From NCBI GenBank assembly GCA_018242605.1, contig JAFEBP010000003.1, positions 62,001 through 126,000 on the forward strand: DNA of 64,000 nucleotides, given 5' to 3'. The stretch comes from Planctomycetota bacterium. Lineage in GTDB: Bacteria > Planctomycetota > Phycisphaerae > Phycisphaerales > UBA1924. A program made the translations under genes and the position numbers. Positions 8,981-16,764 of this stretch are shown here, in pieces. The stretch's first letter is position 1. Every line of letters begins with the position of its first letter. Below the pieces are notes generated by a model. It saw only the letters and a program-made list of their open reading frames with translations. It was not told the DNA's origin and made no database searches.

Positions 8981-9721
8981 TCAAGAGCACGCCCCCGCCG
9001 CCCGTTGCTTCTGTCTCCTTCTTCGGGACGCGATGATCACCGCGGCCATGGCGCCGAGAACGCCGCCGATGGCGCCCCCGCTGCTGCCTTTGGACTTCTT
9101 CCGTCCCTTGAACTCCTGGCCGGGGTCGATCGTGACGGACGCAAGGAACGCATCGAACCCGGGCTTGGCAGCGTCGAACGATTCGTCGGGCGCATAGCAG
9201 TTGAACTGCACGAGGCCCGAGGCGGTCAGGTGCATCACGCAGTGGGCGCGTGATCCCTTGCCCGCGGGCGTGGTCATGTGCATGCCGTAGATCACGCGGT
9301 TGTTATCGCGATCGGCGACGGGGGCCTCGAACTTGGTGCCCGCGACCAACCCTCCCGAACTTTCCTTGATGGTCTCTTCAACACCCTTGGTGGCCCCGCC
9401 GGAGAGGCCCTTGACCATCTCGTCGATCGTCATCGCCGACGTGTCGAAGGTCTGCGCCTGCACGAGGATGTACGGATCGTTCTCCTCGAACGGCCATCGC
9501 GGCGCGAAGCACGCGATGTACCGCTGCATATTGCCCTTCACGACCCTCGAGAAGTAGTCGTTGATCTGCACGAGTTGTTCGGGCGTCGCGGCGAGCCACC
9601 CCTCGGGCACGCGCGCGGACCAGTGATTGACTGGGTCTTGGTACATTTGACCCAACGCCCGCGCGCTCAGGGTCACCACGAGCACGATCAGGAGACTGGC
9701 GAACCGTCGGAGTTGGTGCAT
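8981..9721 (-). CDS. Exported protein with C-terminal membrane anchor, unknown function
   Basis: A 246-residue protein with an N-terminal signal peptide (LLIVLVVTLSARALGQ, cleavage probably after Ala-Leu-Gly) and a C-terminal glycine-rich hydrophobic helix (GGAIGGVLGAMAAVIIA, about 218-234) followed by an Arg/Lys-rich tail. That end resembles a rhombosortase or tail-anchor type sorting signal, but no motif decides it. The central domain starts with DPVNHWSARVPEGW, a phrase often seen in small periplasmic domains of the PsbP/DUF1795 kind. It is separated by 8 bases from the upstream lipoprotein gene and lies 98 bases from the FtsK-like gene. Confidence 0.65.
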   Translation of the reverse strand: MHQLRRFASLLIVLVVTLSARALGQMYQDPVNHWSARVPEGWLAATPEQLVQINDYFSRVVKGNMQRYIACFAPRWPFEENDPYILVQAQTFDTSAMTIDEMVKGLSGGATKGVEETIKESSGGLVAGTKFEAPVADRDNNRVIYGMHMTTPAGKGSRAHCVMHLTASGLVQFNCYAPDESFDAAKPGFDAFLASVTIDPGQEFKGRKKSKGSSGGAIGGVLGAMAAVIIASRRRRQKQRAAGACS

Positions 9722-9729
9722 GTATGTCT

Positions 9730-10668
9730 TCAGTTAGCGACCAGGTTGCGGACGGTGGCGAGGCGGGCCGCCGCCCTTGAGTTCATCTCGAGCGCCTTGA
9801 GCCACGCGCCCACCAGGCCGGACGCACGCACGCCGGTGGCGCCGGTCAGCGCCTGGCGCATGCGGGCCGACGCGTCGCTGGTGAGGAGCGCTTCCTGGAA
9901 CTGCTTCCCCAGGGCTTCGATGTCCTTCGCCGCCGCTTCACGCTGGTCCGGCGAGAGTTCGGTGAGGCCCATCTCCTTGAGGAACGGAGAGTTGTCGCGG
10001 ATCATCTTCGCGGCCAATGCCGTTTCGTGCGCGAAGACCTCGCGAAGGTTGCACGGGTCGGTGGGGTTGAGGCCGGCCAGGGCCTGCTGCACGTCGGTCT
10101 TCCACGCCGCGCCCTTGATGATCGACGACCACGCTTCGATCTCCGACGCGGCCATGTCGAACACGCCGAAGCCGGTGAGCGCCATCAACAGCATGCGGCC
10201 GTCCTGGAGCATGTGGCGGCTGAGCCTCACCGTCGCGGCGACCCTCTTGCACAGACCGTCGGCGTCGTTCTCGGCGGCGCAGCGCGCCGCGTCGGCGCGG
10301 AGCAGGCGGGCGACCGCCCGAGCGCCGGAAGTTGGCACGACGGTGTTGGGGTCATCCAGCGCACCATCGATCTGCCACTGCGCACTGCCGGCCTTGGTGG
10401 CCTCGATGACCGCATCGATGTGCGCGGCGTGAGCGCGAAGAGTCGCGAGCGCTTCGGCGCTTGGCGCCGAGGTCGCGTCGGCGGCGGCTATCGCCGAGGC
10501 CTGCTCCTTGGTGAGCGAGTCGGCGGCGGCGGCGTACACCTGCGCGGGGGTGGACGCTGCGGGCGCCGATGGCGCCGCGGGCGCGGGGGCGGGCTTTTTC
10601 TGATCGCACGCTGCGGGCGCCATCGCCAGGCCGGCGCACACCATCACTGCGATCGCGCGGGAGATCAT
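9730..10668 (-). CDS. Predicted lipoprotein, unknown function
   Basis: A 312-residue exported protein. The N-terminus MISRAIAVMVCAGLAMAPAAC forms a signal peptide ending in a lipobox-like Ala-Ala-Cys at residue 21, followed by a Pro/Ala linker. The rest is helical and Ala-rich, with no catalytic motif that I recognise. An AAAGGA ribosome site lies upstream of the ATG at 10668. It sits between the TlpA-like gene (50 bases upstream) and the exported protein at 8981 (8 bases downstream), so it is very likely co-transcribed with them. Confidence 0.7.
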   Translation of the reverse strand: MISRAIAVMVCAGLAMAPAACDQKKPAPAPAAPSAPAASTPAQVYAAAADSLTKEQASAIAAADATSAPSAEALATLRAHAAHIDAVIEATKAGSAQWQIDGALDDPNTVVPTSGARAVARLLRADAARCAAENDADGLCKRVAATVRLSRHMLQDGRMLLMALTGFGVFDMAASEIEAWSSIIKGAAWKTDVQQALAGLNPTDPCNLREVFAHETALAAKMIRDNSPFLKEMGLTELSPDQREAAAKDIEALGKQFQEALLTSDASARMRQALTGATGVRASGLVGAWLKALEMNSRAAARLATVRNLVAN

Positions 10669-10718
10669 CTACGGTCCTTTCCAAGCTTGCCGGCTCGCCG
10701 GCGGTGCGTCGCGTGCCA

Positions 10719-11993
10719 TTACTTTGGCAACGCCTTCTCGATCACGTTTGCGATGGCGGTTTCGTTTTCTTGCGCGAATCCGACGCTGGTGTACAGAATG
10801 TTCCCGTCCGGGCCCACCACGTAGAACGTCGGGATGCCCGTGACCTTGTACGCCTTGGCGACTTCATCGCCCTTGAGCAGCGTGGTGTAGGTGAACTTCT
10901 GCTTCTTCATGTACGCCGCGGCGTCGGCCCGCTCCCAGCAGTTGACGCCGAAGACCATCACGGGCTGATCCTTGAACCGCTCGTGGAGCTTCTGCACGCC
11001 GGGCATGGCCATTTTGCACGGGCCGCACCAAGTGGCCCAGAAGTCCATGACGACGACCTTGCCCTTGAGATCGGAGAGCTTGTACTTGGCGCCGGCGGGG
11101 TCGGCCAGCTCCCAATCCGGGGCCTTGTCGCCCACCTTGAGCAGGCCCGGAGCGGCGGGCGGCTCGCCCTTGGGCTTGTCCTTGTTGGCCGTTTGCTTCT
11201 TGGAAGTTGATTCTGCCACCTTCACGCGGAATCCGCTGGGCACTTCAAGGTTGTACGCGCCCGACGCGGCTTCCTGACCGATGCGCAGTTCGGTGAGTTC
11301 GAGCACCCGGGCGTCCTTGGTGGGAGTTGGTCCGTCCTTGGGCTTTTCGGCCGGGAGCACGACGCGCTCGATCCGCCGCGGCATCAGGTCGGACTTGGCA
11401 ATGTACACACGCACGCCGCCCTCCATATCGGGCTCGGCCTTGGCAGGAGCGGGGAAGAAGACGATGTGACAATCCTGGCCGCCGGCTTTGCCTTCACCCT
11501 CAAGCTTCGCGAGGGCTTCATCGCCCGCGAGCGGGCTGTCACCGAGAATCTCCCAGGCCACCTGGTGCTTGGCCTGCTGCGAACTCAGGAACACTGCCAG
11601 GTCGGTGGTGTCGGAGATTGTCTTTTCCACCACGACCTTGTCGGCCTCGCGGATGGAGCGTGCGGTCACGCCGTCGTACCCGATCTCTACCGCCGCGCCG
11701 CCGTCGGCCTTGCCCTTGATGTACAAACGCCAGCCACCGGCGTCAGCACGTGCCGCGGCGACCTCGGCGGTGGACCCGGGCACCTTGCCCTCCAGCGCGC
11801 CCACCCCGAAGGTCCTGGCGCTGTAGGAAATAGCCTGGGCCTTGGTGACCGCCTCTCGGGCTTCCTTGATGATCGTCGCCGCGTCCACCGCGGCCACAGA
11901 CAACGCGGGCGCTGCCCAGACCTTGCAGGGCTCGATCGGTACCAGGGTGAGTGCGGAACAAGCGGCCAACTGCACGAGAATTGCGCGGTTCAT
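10719..11993 (-). CDS. TlpA-like thioredoxin-fold protein with N-terminal LolA-like domain
   Basis: A 424-residue exported protein. A signal peptide covers about residues 1-28; an N-terminal region (about 40-240) resembles the LolA/DUF2092-type lipid-binding fold often fused to thioredoxins in planctomycetes; a charged linker (SKKQTANKDKPKGEPP) leads to a TlpA/ResA-type thioredoxin domain with the redox motif WCGPC at 322-326 and the cis-Pro in TGIPTFYV. TlpA-like proteins reduce disulfides in the cell envelope, for example during cytochrome c maturation. The frame is open far upstream, but the ATG at 11993 has a strong GGAGG site and starts the signal peptide, so it is taken as the start. 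It leads the minus-strand set that ends with the FtsK-like ATPase. Confidence 0.85.
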   Translation of the reverse strand: MNRAILVQLAACSALTLVPIEPCKVWAAPALSVAAVDAATIIKEAREAVTKAQAISYSARTFGVGALEGKVPGSTAEVAAARADAGGWRLYIKGKADGGAAVEIGYDGVTARSIREADKVVVEKTISDTTDLAVFLSSQQAKHQVAWEILGDSPLAGDEALAKLEGEGKAGGQDCHIVFFPAPAKAEPDMEGGVRVYIAKSDLMPRRIERVVLPAEKPKDGPTPTKDARVLELTELRIGQEAASGAYNLEVPSGFRVKVAESTSKKQTANKDKPKGEPPAAPGLLKVGDKAPDWELADPAGAKYKLSDLKGKVVVMDFWATWCGPCKMAMPGVQKLHERFKDQPVMVFGVNCWERADAAAYMKKQKFTYTTLLKGDEVAKAYKVTGIPTFYVVGPDGNILYTSVGFAQENETAIANVIEKALPK

Positions 11994-12059
11994 GTAAGAT
12001 TGCCTCCGATCAGATGATACGTCGCTTGCCCGGAGCACGCCCGCGGCACACCATTCGCC

Positions 12060-12752
12060 GTGACCAACGCGCCCGCGCCAACCCCGAACCGCCAACGCCC
12101 TCGGTGGGGCAGGCGGGTGCTGTTGGGGGCGCTGCTGCTGCTCATCCTCGCCGGAGTGGCGCTGGTGTGGGCGTGGCGGCTCTCCGCGACGCCCCCGGCG
12201 TGGTACGCCCCAGCGCACGCCGAAGTTCCCCGCGTGGCGGAAGCCGCCAAGGACATCGAGAACGCGGTGACGACGCAGCTCTCGCTGGTGCGTGATCAGG
12301 CCCCCTGGTCGGTGACCGTGAGCGAGGAAGATGCCAACGCGTGGCTCGCGGCCCGGCTGCCCCAATGGTGCCGCAGCCGCGAGATCACGCTGCCCGGGCA
12401 GATGAGCGAACCCAGCGTCGCGTTCGTGGACGGATCGGCGATGCTCGCGGCGACGATGCACGCTGGCGGGTCGTCGCGGGTGGTGAGCCTGGACATCACG
12501 CCCCGCATCGGCGAGAACGGCGCGCTCTACGCCGCGGCGACGGCCGCGCGGATCGGCCGGGTGCGGGCCCCCCTGGATACCGCCCTCTCGATGATGGGCT
12601 CGGAGAAGATCGCCGCGATGCTGCGCGGCGAGGCTCCGGTGACGGAGAAGCCGGTGGTGACGCTCGCGGACGGACGGCGGGTGCGGCTGCTCTCCATCGT
12701 CCCCACTAGCGGGGGGCTGGAGATCACGTGCCGCACCGAATCGGCGCGATAA
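12060..12752 (+). CDS. Single-pass membrane protein, unknown function
   Basis: A 230-residue protein with a Pro/Arg-rich cytoplasmic N-terminus, one membrane helix (VLLGALLLLILAGVALVWAW, about 20-39) and an extracytoplasmic domain of about 190 residues. The VSEEDANAWLAARLP segment, about halfway along, resembles a phrase found in uncharacterised planctomycete membrane proteins, but I cannot name a family. Translation would start at GTG 12060, divergent from the TlpA-like gene by 66 bases, so the two probably share a promoter region. Confidence 0.6.
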   Translation: MTNAPAPTPNRQRPRWGRRVLLGALLLLILAGVALVWAWRLSATPPAWYAPAHAEVPRVAEAAKDIENAVTTQLSLVRDQAPWSVTVSEEDANAWLAARLPQWCRSREITLPGQMSEPSVAFVDGSAMLAATMHAGGSSRVVSLDITPRIGENGALYAAATAARIGRVRAPLDTALSMMGSEKIAAMLRGEAPVTEKPVVTLADGRRVRLLSIVPTSGGLEITCRTESAR

Positions 12753-12811
12753 ACGCGGCACAATCTGGATAGTCGTTGAAGTCGCGCGCCGATCGCGCCG
12801 ACGTTCGATGT

Positions 12812-13099
12812 ATGCAGCCCTCGTCGCTCAGCACCGCCGCGATCAACGCGTGGAAGACGGGCGTCGTCCTGAACGTGGTGGACGAATCGCTCGAAGCCTC
12901 CCGCGCAGCCCGCGAACGCGCAGAGGCGGAACGCGCCAAGCGCGAAGCCGAGGAGGCCCGCGCCAAGGCCGACGCGGAGCGCGACCGGCGCACGCGCGAG
13001 CAGATCGAGGCCGATGATGCGCGACGACTGGCGGATGAAAACTCCGCCGCGGCCCGGGCCGCCCGCCGTCGGGCATTCCTCGAGCAGGCCGCGCAGTAA
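12812..13099 (+). CDS. Small charged coiled-coil protein, unknown function
   Basis: A 95-residue protein. After MQPSSLSTAAINAW comes a nearly uninterrupted Ala/Glu/Arg helix (about residues 30-90) with heptad-like spacing, predicted to be a coiled coil. The frame is open from 12776, but the ATG at 12812 begins a more protein-like N-terminus. Low-complexity composition makes family assignment unsafe, and high GC could produce such an open frame by chance. The codon pattern and short spacing to neighbours favour a real gene. Confidence 0.5.
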   Translation: MQPSSLSTAAINAWKTGVVLNVVDESLEASRAARERAEAERAKREAEEARAKADAERDRRTREQIEADDARRLADENSAAARAARRRAFLEQAAQ

Positions 13100-13108
13100 G
13101 CATGTGAT

Positions 13109-14335
13109 TCAGAGCAGTTCGCGCAGAGCCGCGATGAGGCGATCGATCTCCTCGGGCGTGTTGTAATGCAGCGGGCTGGCGCGGACCACCCCGTCATCGG
13201 GATCAAGGCCGATGCGCTCCACCAGCCGCTTGCTGTAGAAGTGGCCGAAGCGAACGGCGAGCCCCCGGGCGTTGAGGGCCTGCGCGATCTGCCGCGAAGA
13301 GCGGCCGGGCTTGGAGAAGGCGATGGTACAGACACGCGTCGCCGATGCGACCGGGCCGCCGTGGATCTTCACGCCCGGCGCGCCGCGCAGGAATGTCAGA
13401 AGGCGATCCGCGAGTTCGTGCTCCAACCGCTCGATGCGTCGGTACGCCCCCACGATCGCGGCGCGATCGTCCGGCGCGTCGCCCGCGAGGGCTCGGAAGT
13501 ACCGCGAAGAACCGACGATCATCGCGCACCCCTCGTGGCTCACGCCGCCCGGTTCGAACTTGTACGGCACATCATCCTTTCGGATGAACGGGTGGTTGGG
13601 TCCTTCGAGTGGCGCGAGCGCTTCGAGCGACCCGTACATCGCGCCCATGTGAGGGCCGAAGACCTTGTACAGCGAGTAGACGTACCAGTCGCACGCCAGT
13701 TCCCTGACGTCGATGGCGCGGTGGGGCGCGTACGCGACGCCGTCGATGCAGACCCGGGCGCCGAACTGGTGCGCGACGCGGGTCACCTCCGCCGCGTCCC
13801 AGATGTCTCCCAGGATGTTCGATACGTGCGGAAAGGCGACGAGCAGCGCCCTGGGGCCCAGCAGGCCGCGGAGCGCCTCGGTGTCGAGGCTCCACGAGCC
13901 GTCCCCGTTGGGCCTGGGGTGCCACTCCACCACGTCGAGCCCGCGGGAACGCAGGCGCAGCCACGGCCAGATGTTCGCCTCGTGCCCCGCGGTGCTCACG
14001 ACGATCCGGTCGCGCCCGCCCAGCCGCCCCGCGGCGTGGGCGTCGGCGTACGCGTTGGCGATCGTGTGGACCAGCGCGGTGGTGGATGATCCCAGGATGG
14101 CGCGGCCCTCGCCGGCGTTGAAGCACTTCTCGGCGAACGCGTGCGCCGCGGCCACGGTGGCGGTGGCGGCCCGGGAGATGTCGTAGTCCGCACCCAACTG
14201 CACATAGGAGCGGCGCATGTAGTCCGCCGCGGCGTCGATGACGCACGCGGGCAACTGCGAGCCGCCGGCGTTGTCCAGCAGCACGGTCGGTTGGGCAAGG
14301 CCCGGGAACTGTTCGCGGATGGCGCTCAACTGCAT
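13109..14335 (-). CDS. Class V aminotransferase, cysteine desulfurase-like
   Basis: A 408-residue fold-type I PLP enzyme of the aminotransferase class V family, closest in layout to the cysteine-desulfurase-like proteins that begin with a LDNAGGSQLP motif. The PLP lysine is predicted to be Lys224 in YSLYKVFGPHMG. The STAGHEANIWPW and CIDGVAYAPHRAIDV segments match cofactor-contact regions of the family; the C-terminus carries RFGHFYSKRLVERIG. These proteins are often annotated SufS-like but usually lie outside suf operons, as here, so the true substrate is open. It is divergent from the gene at 14366, with only 30 bases between. Confidence 0.85.
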   Translation of the reverse strand: MQLSAIREQFPGLAQPTVLLDNAGGSQLPACVIDAAADYMRRSYVQLGADYDISRAATATVAAAHAFAEKCFNAGEGRAILGSSTTALVHTIANAYADAHAAGRLGGRDRIVVSTAGHEANIWPWLRLRSRGLDVVEWHPRPNGDGSWSLDTEALRGLLGPRALLVAFPHVSNILGDIWDAAEVTRVAHQFGARVCIDGVAYAPHRAIDVRELACDWYVYSLYKVFGPHMGAMYGSLEALAPLEGPNHPFIRKDDVPYKFEPGGVSHEGCAMIVGSSRYFRALAGDAPDDRAAIVGAYRRIERLEHELADRLLTFLRGAPGVKIHGGPVASATRVCTIAFSKPGRSSRQIAQALNARGLAVRFGHFYSKRLVERIGLDPDDGVVRASPLHYNTPEEIDRLIAALRELL

Positions 14336-14365
14336 GGGCGAGGGTACTCGGCGCTACAGTCCGCC

Positions 14366-15004
14366 GTGAGCACTACGCAAGCCGTTTCAACCCCCACGTA
14401 TGACCAGTACCGGGCCGCGCACCAGCAGATCGTCAAGGTCCTGATGCCGCGGATGCCCAAGGCGGTGCGCGACGCGGCGCTGCGAGTTCTGTGCGTGCCG
14501 GTGGTGAACGGGCGGCCGGTGCTCAAGCGCAAGGAGACGCTCGACAACGTGCTGGAGTTCGCGTTCGTCGGGCTGCTGCGGACGGGGCGCAACTACGCCG
14601 CCCAGAGCCTGACGGAGCGCTGGCCGGCGACGCCGGTGGAGCGTGCGGCGCTCACCGCGGCGGGCAACGCGCGGTACCTGTTCGGCAAGTTCACCGACAT
14701 CAAGGCGGGCGAGGGCGTGGAGGTGGAGGACTTCCACGGCCACAAGACGTTCATCGCCGACCGCCAGATGAGCAACAACGCCAAGATCGGGCTGGGCATG
14801 GCGGGCTTTGTCATGCAGTTGCCCGGGGTCACCATGCTGAGCGGCTCGCCGTTCCTGGTGAACTGGGAAGTGCTGGGGCCGCGGCTGGCCGAAGCGGCCA
14901 AGGGCGGGATCCTGCCCTCGCTGGATCAGCCGCTGGACGGCGTCAAGCGTGAAAAGCACATGGGCTTCGTCGCGTCGTTCATCTCGACGGTGCTGAACGA
15001 GTAG
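14366..15004 (+). CDS. Hypothetical protein
   Basis: A 212-residue soluble protein without signal peptide or obvious family. The frame is open from 14141, but that upstream part overlaps the divergent aminotransferase gene, so the GTG at 14366 (after CCGCC) is taken as start. It has an Arg/Lys-rich helical N-terminal half and a mixed C-terminal half containing FHGHKTFIADRQMSNNAKIG. The stop lies two bases from the convergent MlaF-like gene, so the pair ends head to head. Function is unknown. Confidence 0.6.
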   Translation: MSTTQAVSTPTYDQYRAAHQQIVKVLMPRMPKAVRDAALRVLCVPVVNGRPVLKRKETLDNVLEFAFVGLLRTGRNYAAQSLTERWPATPVERAALTAAGNARYLFGKFTDIKAGEGVEVEDFHGHKTFIADRQMSNNAKIGLGMAGFVMQLPGVTMLSGSPFLVNWEVLGPRLAEAAKGGILPSLDQPLDGVKREKHMGFVASFISTVLNE

Positions 15005-15006
15005 CG

Positions 15007-15885
15007 TCAGCCGCGGGTGGGCAGAATGCTGGGCGTGTGAATGACCGATTCCTCGACCATGAGGGCCCGGGCGAGCGCGCCGTGGTCGCGGCGTTCGGTG
15101 ATCGGCCCCTCGGGCGCGCCGCGGAGGAACTGGCGGATCAGCCGCTTGTCCTCGGGCATCGATTCGGATTCGGCATCGCCGGTCTTGCGGAGCGCATCGA
15201 ACCAGGCGCGGTCTTCCACGGCGAGCATCTTGCCCCGGTCGAACATCGCCATGCGGTCGGCGATGGTGAAGGCCGAGTCCATCTCGTGGGTCACGACGAC
15301 GCTGGTGACGCCGAGCTTGCGGGTAAGGTCAAGGATCAACTGGTCGATCTGGGCGCTGGTCACGGGGTCCAGCCCCGCGCTGGGTTCATCGTAAAAGAGG
15401 ATCTCGGGATCGAGCGCCAGGGCGCGGGCGAGGCCGGCCCGCTTCTTCATGCCGCCGGAGATCTGGGCGGGGTACTTGTCGGCGGCCTCGAGCAGGCCGA
15501 CCAGTTCCAGCTTGATCTTCACCTGGATGTCGATGATCTCGCGGTCGAGCTGGGTGTGTTCGTGGATCGGGAGGGCGACGTTCTCGGCGAGCGTCATGGA
15601 GTTGAAGAGCGCGCCGGACTGGAAGAGAATGCCGAATCGCTGCCGGACCGTGTCGAGCGTGCGGCGGTCGGCGGTGGTCATTTCTTCGCCGAGGAGCTTG
15701 ATGCTGCCGCGTTCGGGCTTGAAGCTGCCGATGATGAGTCGCAGCAGGGTGCTCTTGCCCGAGCCGCTGCCGCCCATGATGACCATGGTCTCGCCGCGGT
15801 GAACGTCGAAGTTCACGCCTTGCAGCACGGGGCGGCCGTCGAAGGCCTTGTGCAGATCGCGGATTTGGATGACCGGCTCTTCCAT
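15007..15885 (-). CDS. MlaF-like ABC transporter ATPase
   Basis: A 292-residue ABC ATPase of the MlaF/Mkl type, which powers phospholipid transport between inner and outer membrane with the MlaE permease and MlaD MCE protein. Walker A GGSGSGKST lies near residues 38-46, the signature is ISGGMKKRAGLARA, Walker B is ILFYDEPSAGLDP and the switch His is in VVTHEMDS. The GILFQSGALFNSMTL Q-loop is characteristic of this subfamily. A C-terminal extension of about 50 residues is typical of MlaF homologues. No mlaE or mlaD gene is adjacent; the gene follows a DUF4190-like membrane protein by 7 bases. Confidence 0.88.
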   Translation of the reverse strand: MEEPVIQIRDLHKAFDGRPVLQGVNFDVHRGETMVIMGGSGSGKSTLLRLIIGSFKPERGSIKLLGEEMTTADRRTLDTVRQRFGILFQSGALFNSMTLAENVALPIHEHTQLDREIIDIQVKIKLELVGLLEAADKYPAQISGGMKKRAGLARALALDPEILFYDEPSAGLDPVTSAQIDQLILDLTRKLGVTSVVVTHEMDSAFTIADRMAMFDRGKMLAVEDRAWFDALRKTGDAESESMPEDKRLIRQFLRGAPEGPITERRDHGALARALMVEESVIHTPSILPTRG

Positions 15886-15892
15886 CGCGGGA

Positions 15893-16702
15893 TCACTTGG
15901 GCGGCGGAGGGGTGCCTTCGGGCTTGGCTTCGGGCTTGGCGGGGGGTGCCGGGGGCGTGGGGGCGTCGGGCGACTTGACCTCGGGGGGGATCGGGCGGTT
16001 GTCGGGGTCGTAGAGGGTGATGGTGGAGTTGAGGCGGGTCACGATCTGGATGTTGGAGAACGAGAACGTGCCGGTTGCGGCGGGGTTACTGGTCCGATCG
16101 ACCACGACCACGACCAGGGCCGGGCCCTTGTCGAACAGGAACGGCATCGGCAGCACGCCCTGCGTGTTGCCCTGGTAACGCTGCATCTGCTGCGAAAGGG
16201 CCATCCATTGCTGCACGGCGTCCCACGCGCCGGATGGGGCGGACTTGTACTTGCCCAGTTCCTTGGAGTACGCGGCGCGGAAGGCGTCGAGATCGGCCTG
16301 GGTGAGCTTCTGGCTCGAGGTGCCGGTGATCCCGGCCTTGACCGCCGTCAGGTCGTTGGCCTCGACCGACTGCATGAGCTTGTCGACGGGGACGACGAGC
16401 TCATCGTGCATCTTGCCGAAGGCGGTCATGACGACCACCAGGAACAGGACCCAGGCGAAGGTCATGAGGATGCCCACGGCGACCGCCGCGATGGCGATGC
16501 CGCGGCCGGCCAGACGCCCGCCTTCTTTCGCGATGAAGACCAGCGCGGTGACACCCAGCATGGCGCCGATGACGCCGAAGAGGGGGACGCAGCAGATGAG
16601 GCTGAAGACCAGGCCGATGATGGCGGTGACGCTGGTGCGTTCCTCGACCACACCCTCGTTGCCTGAATATGGATTGACGCCGCCGGTGTGCATGGTGCTC
16701 AT
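15893..16702 (-). CDS. DUF4190-like membrane protein with exported domain
   Basis: A 269-residue protein with two to three N-terminal membrane helices (AIIGLVFSLICCVPLFGVIG and AVAVGILMTFAWVLFLVVVM) arranged as in DUF4190 proteins, followed by an extracytoplasmic domain of about 150 residues and a Pro/Ala/Lys-rich C-terminus. The family has no fixed function. It is translated just before the MlaF-like ATPase and 62 bases after the mutase-like gene, so all three may form one transcript; a role as a membrane partner is only a guess. Confidence 0.65.
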   Translation of the reverse strand: MSTMHTGGVNPYSGNEGVVEERTSVTAIIGLVFSLICCVPLFGVIGAMLGVTALVFIAKEGGRLAGRGIAIAAVAVGILMTFAWVLFLVVVMTAFGKMHDELVVPVDKLMQSVEANDLTAVKAGITGTSSQKLTQADLDAFRAAYSKELGKYKSAPSGAWDAVQQWMALSQQMQRYQGNTQGVLPMPFLFDKGPALVVVVVDRTSNPAATGTFSFSNIQIVTRLNSTITLYDPDNRPIPPEVKSPDAPTPPAPPAKPEAKPEGTPPPPK

Positions 16703-16764
16703 GTCGCCCGGAGGGTATTACGCCGCGGGGGGGCGTGCGGGGGATTCCGGGCCGCGGCGCACGC

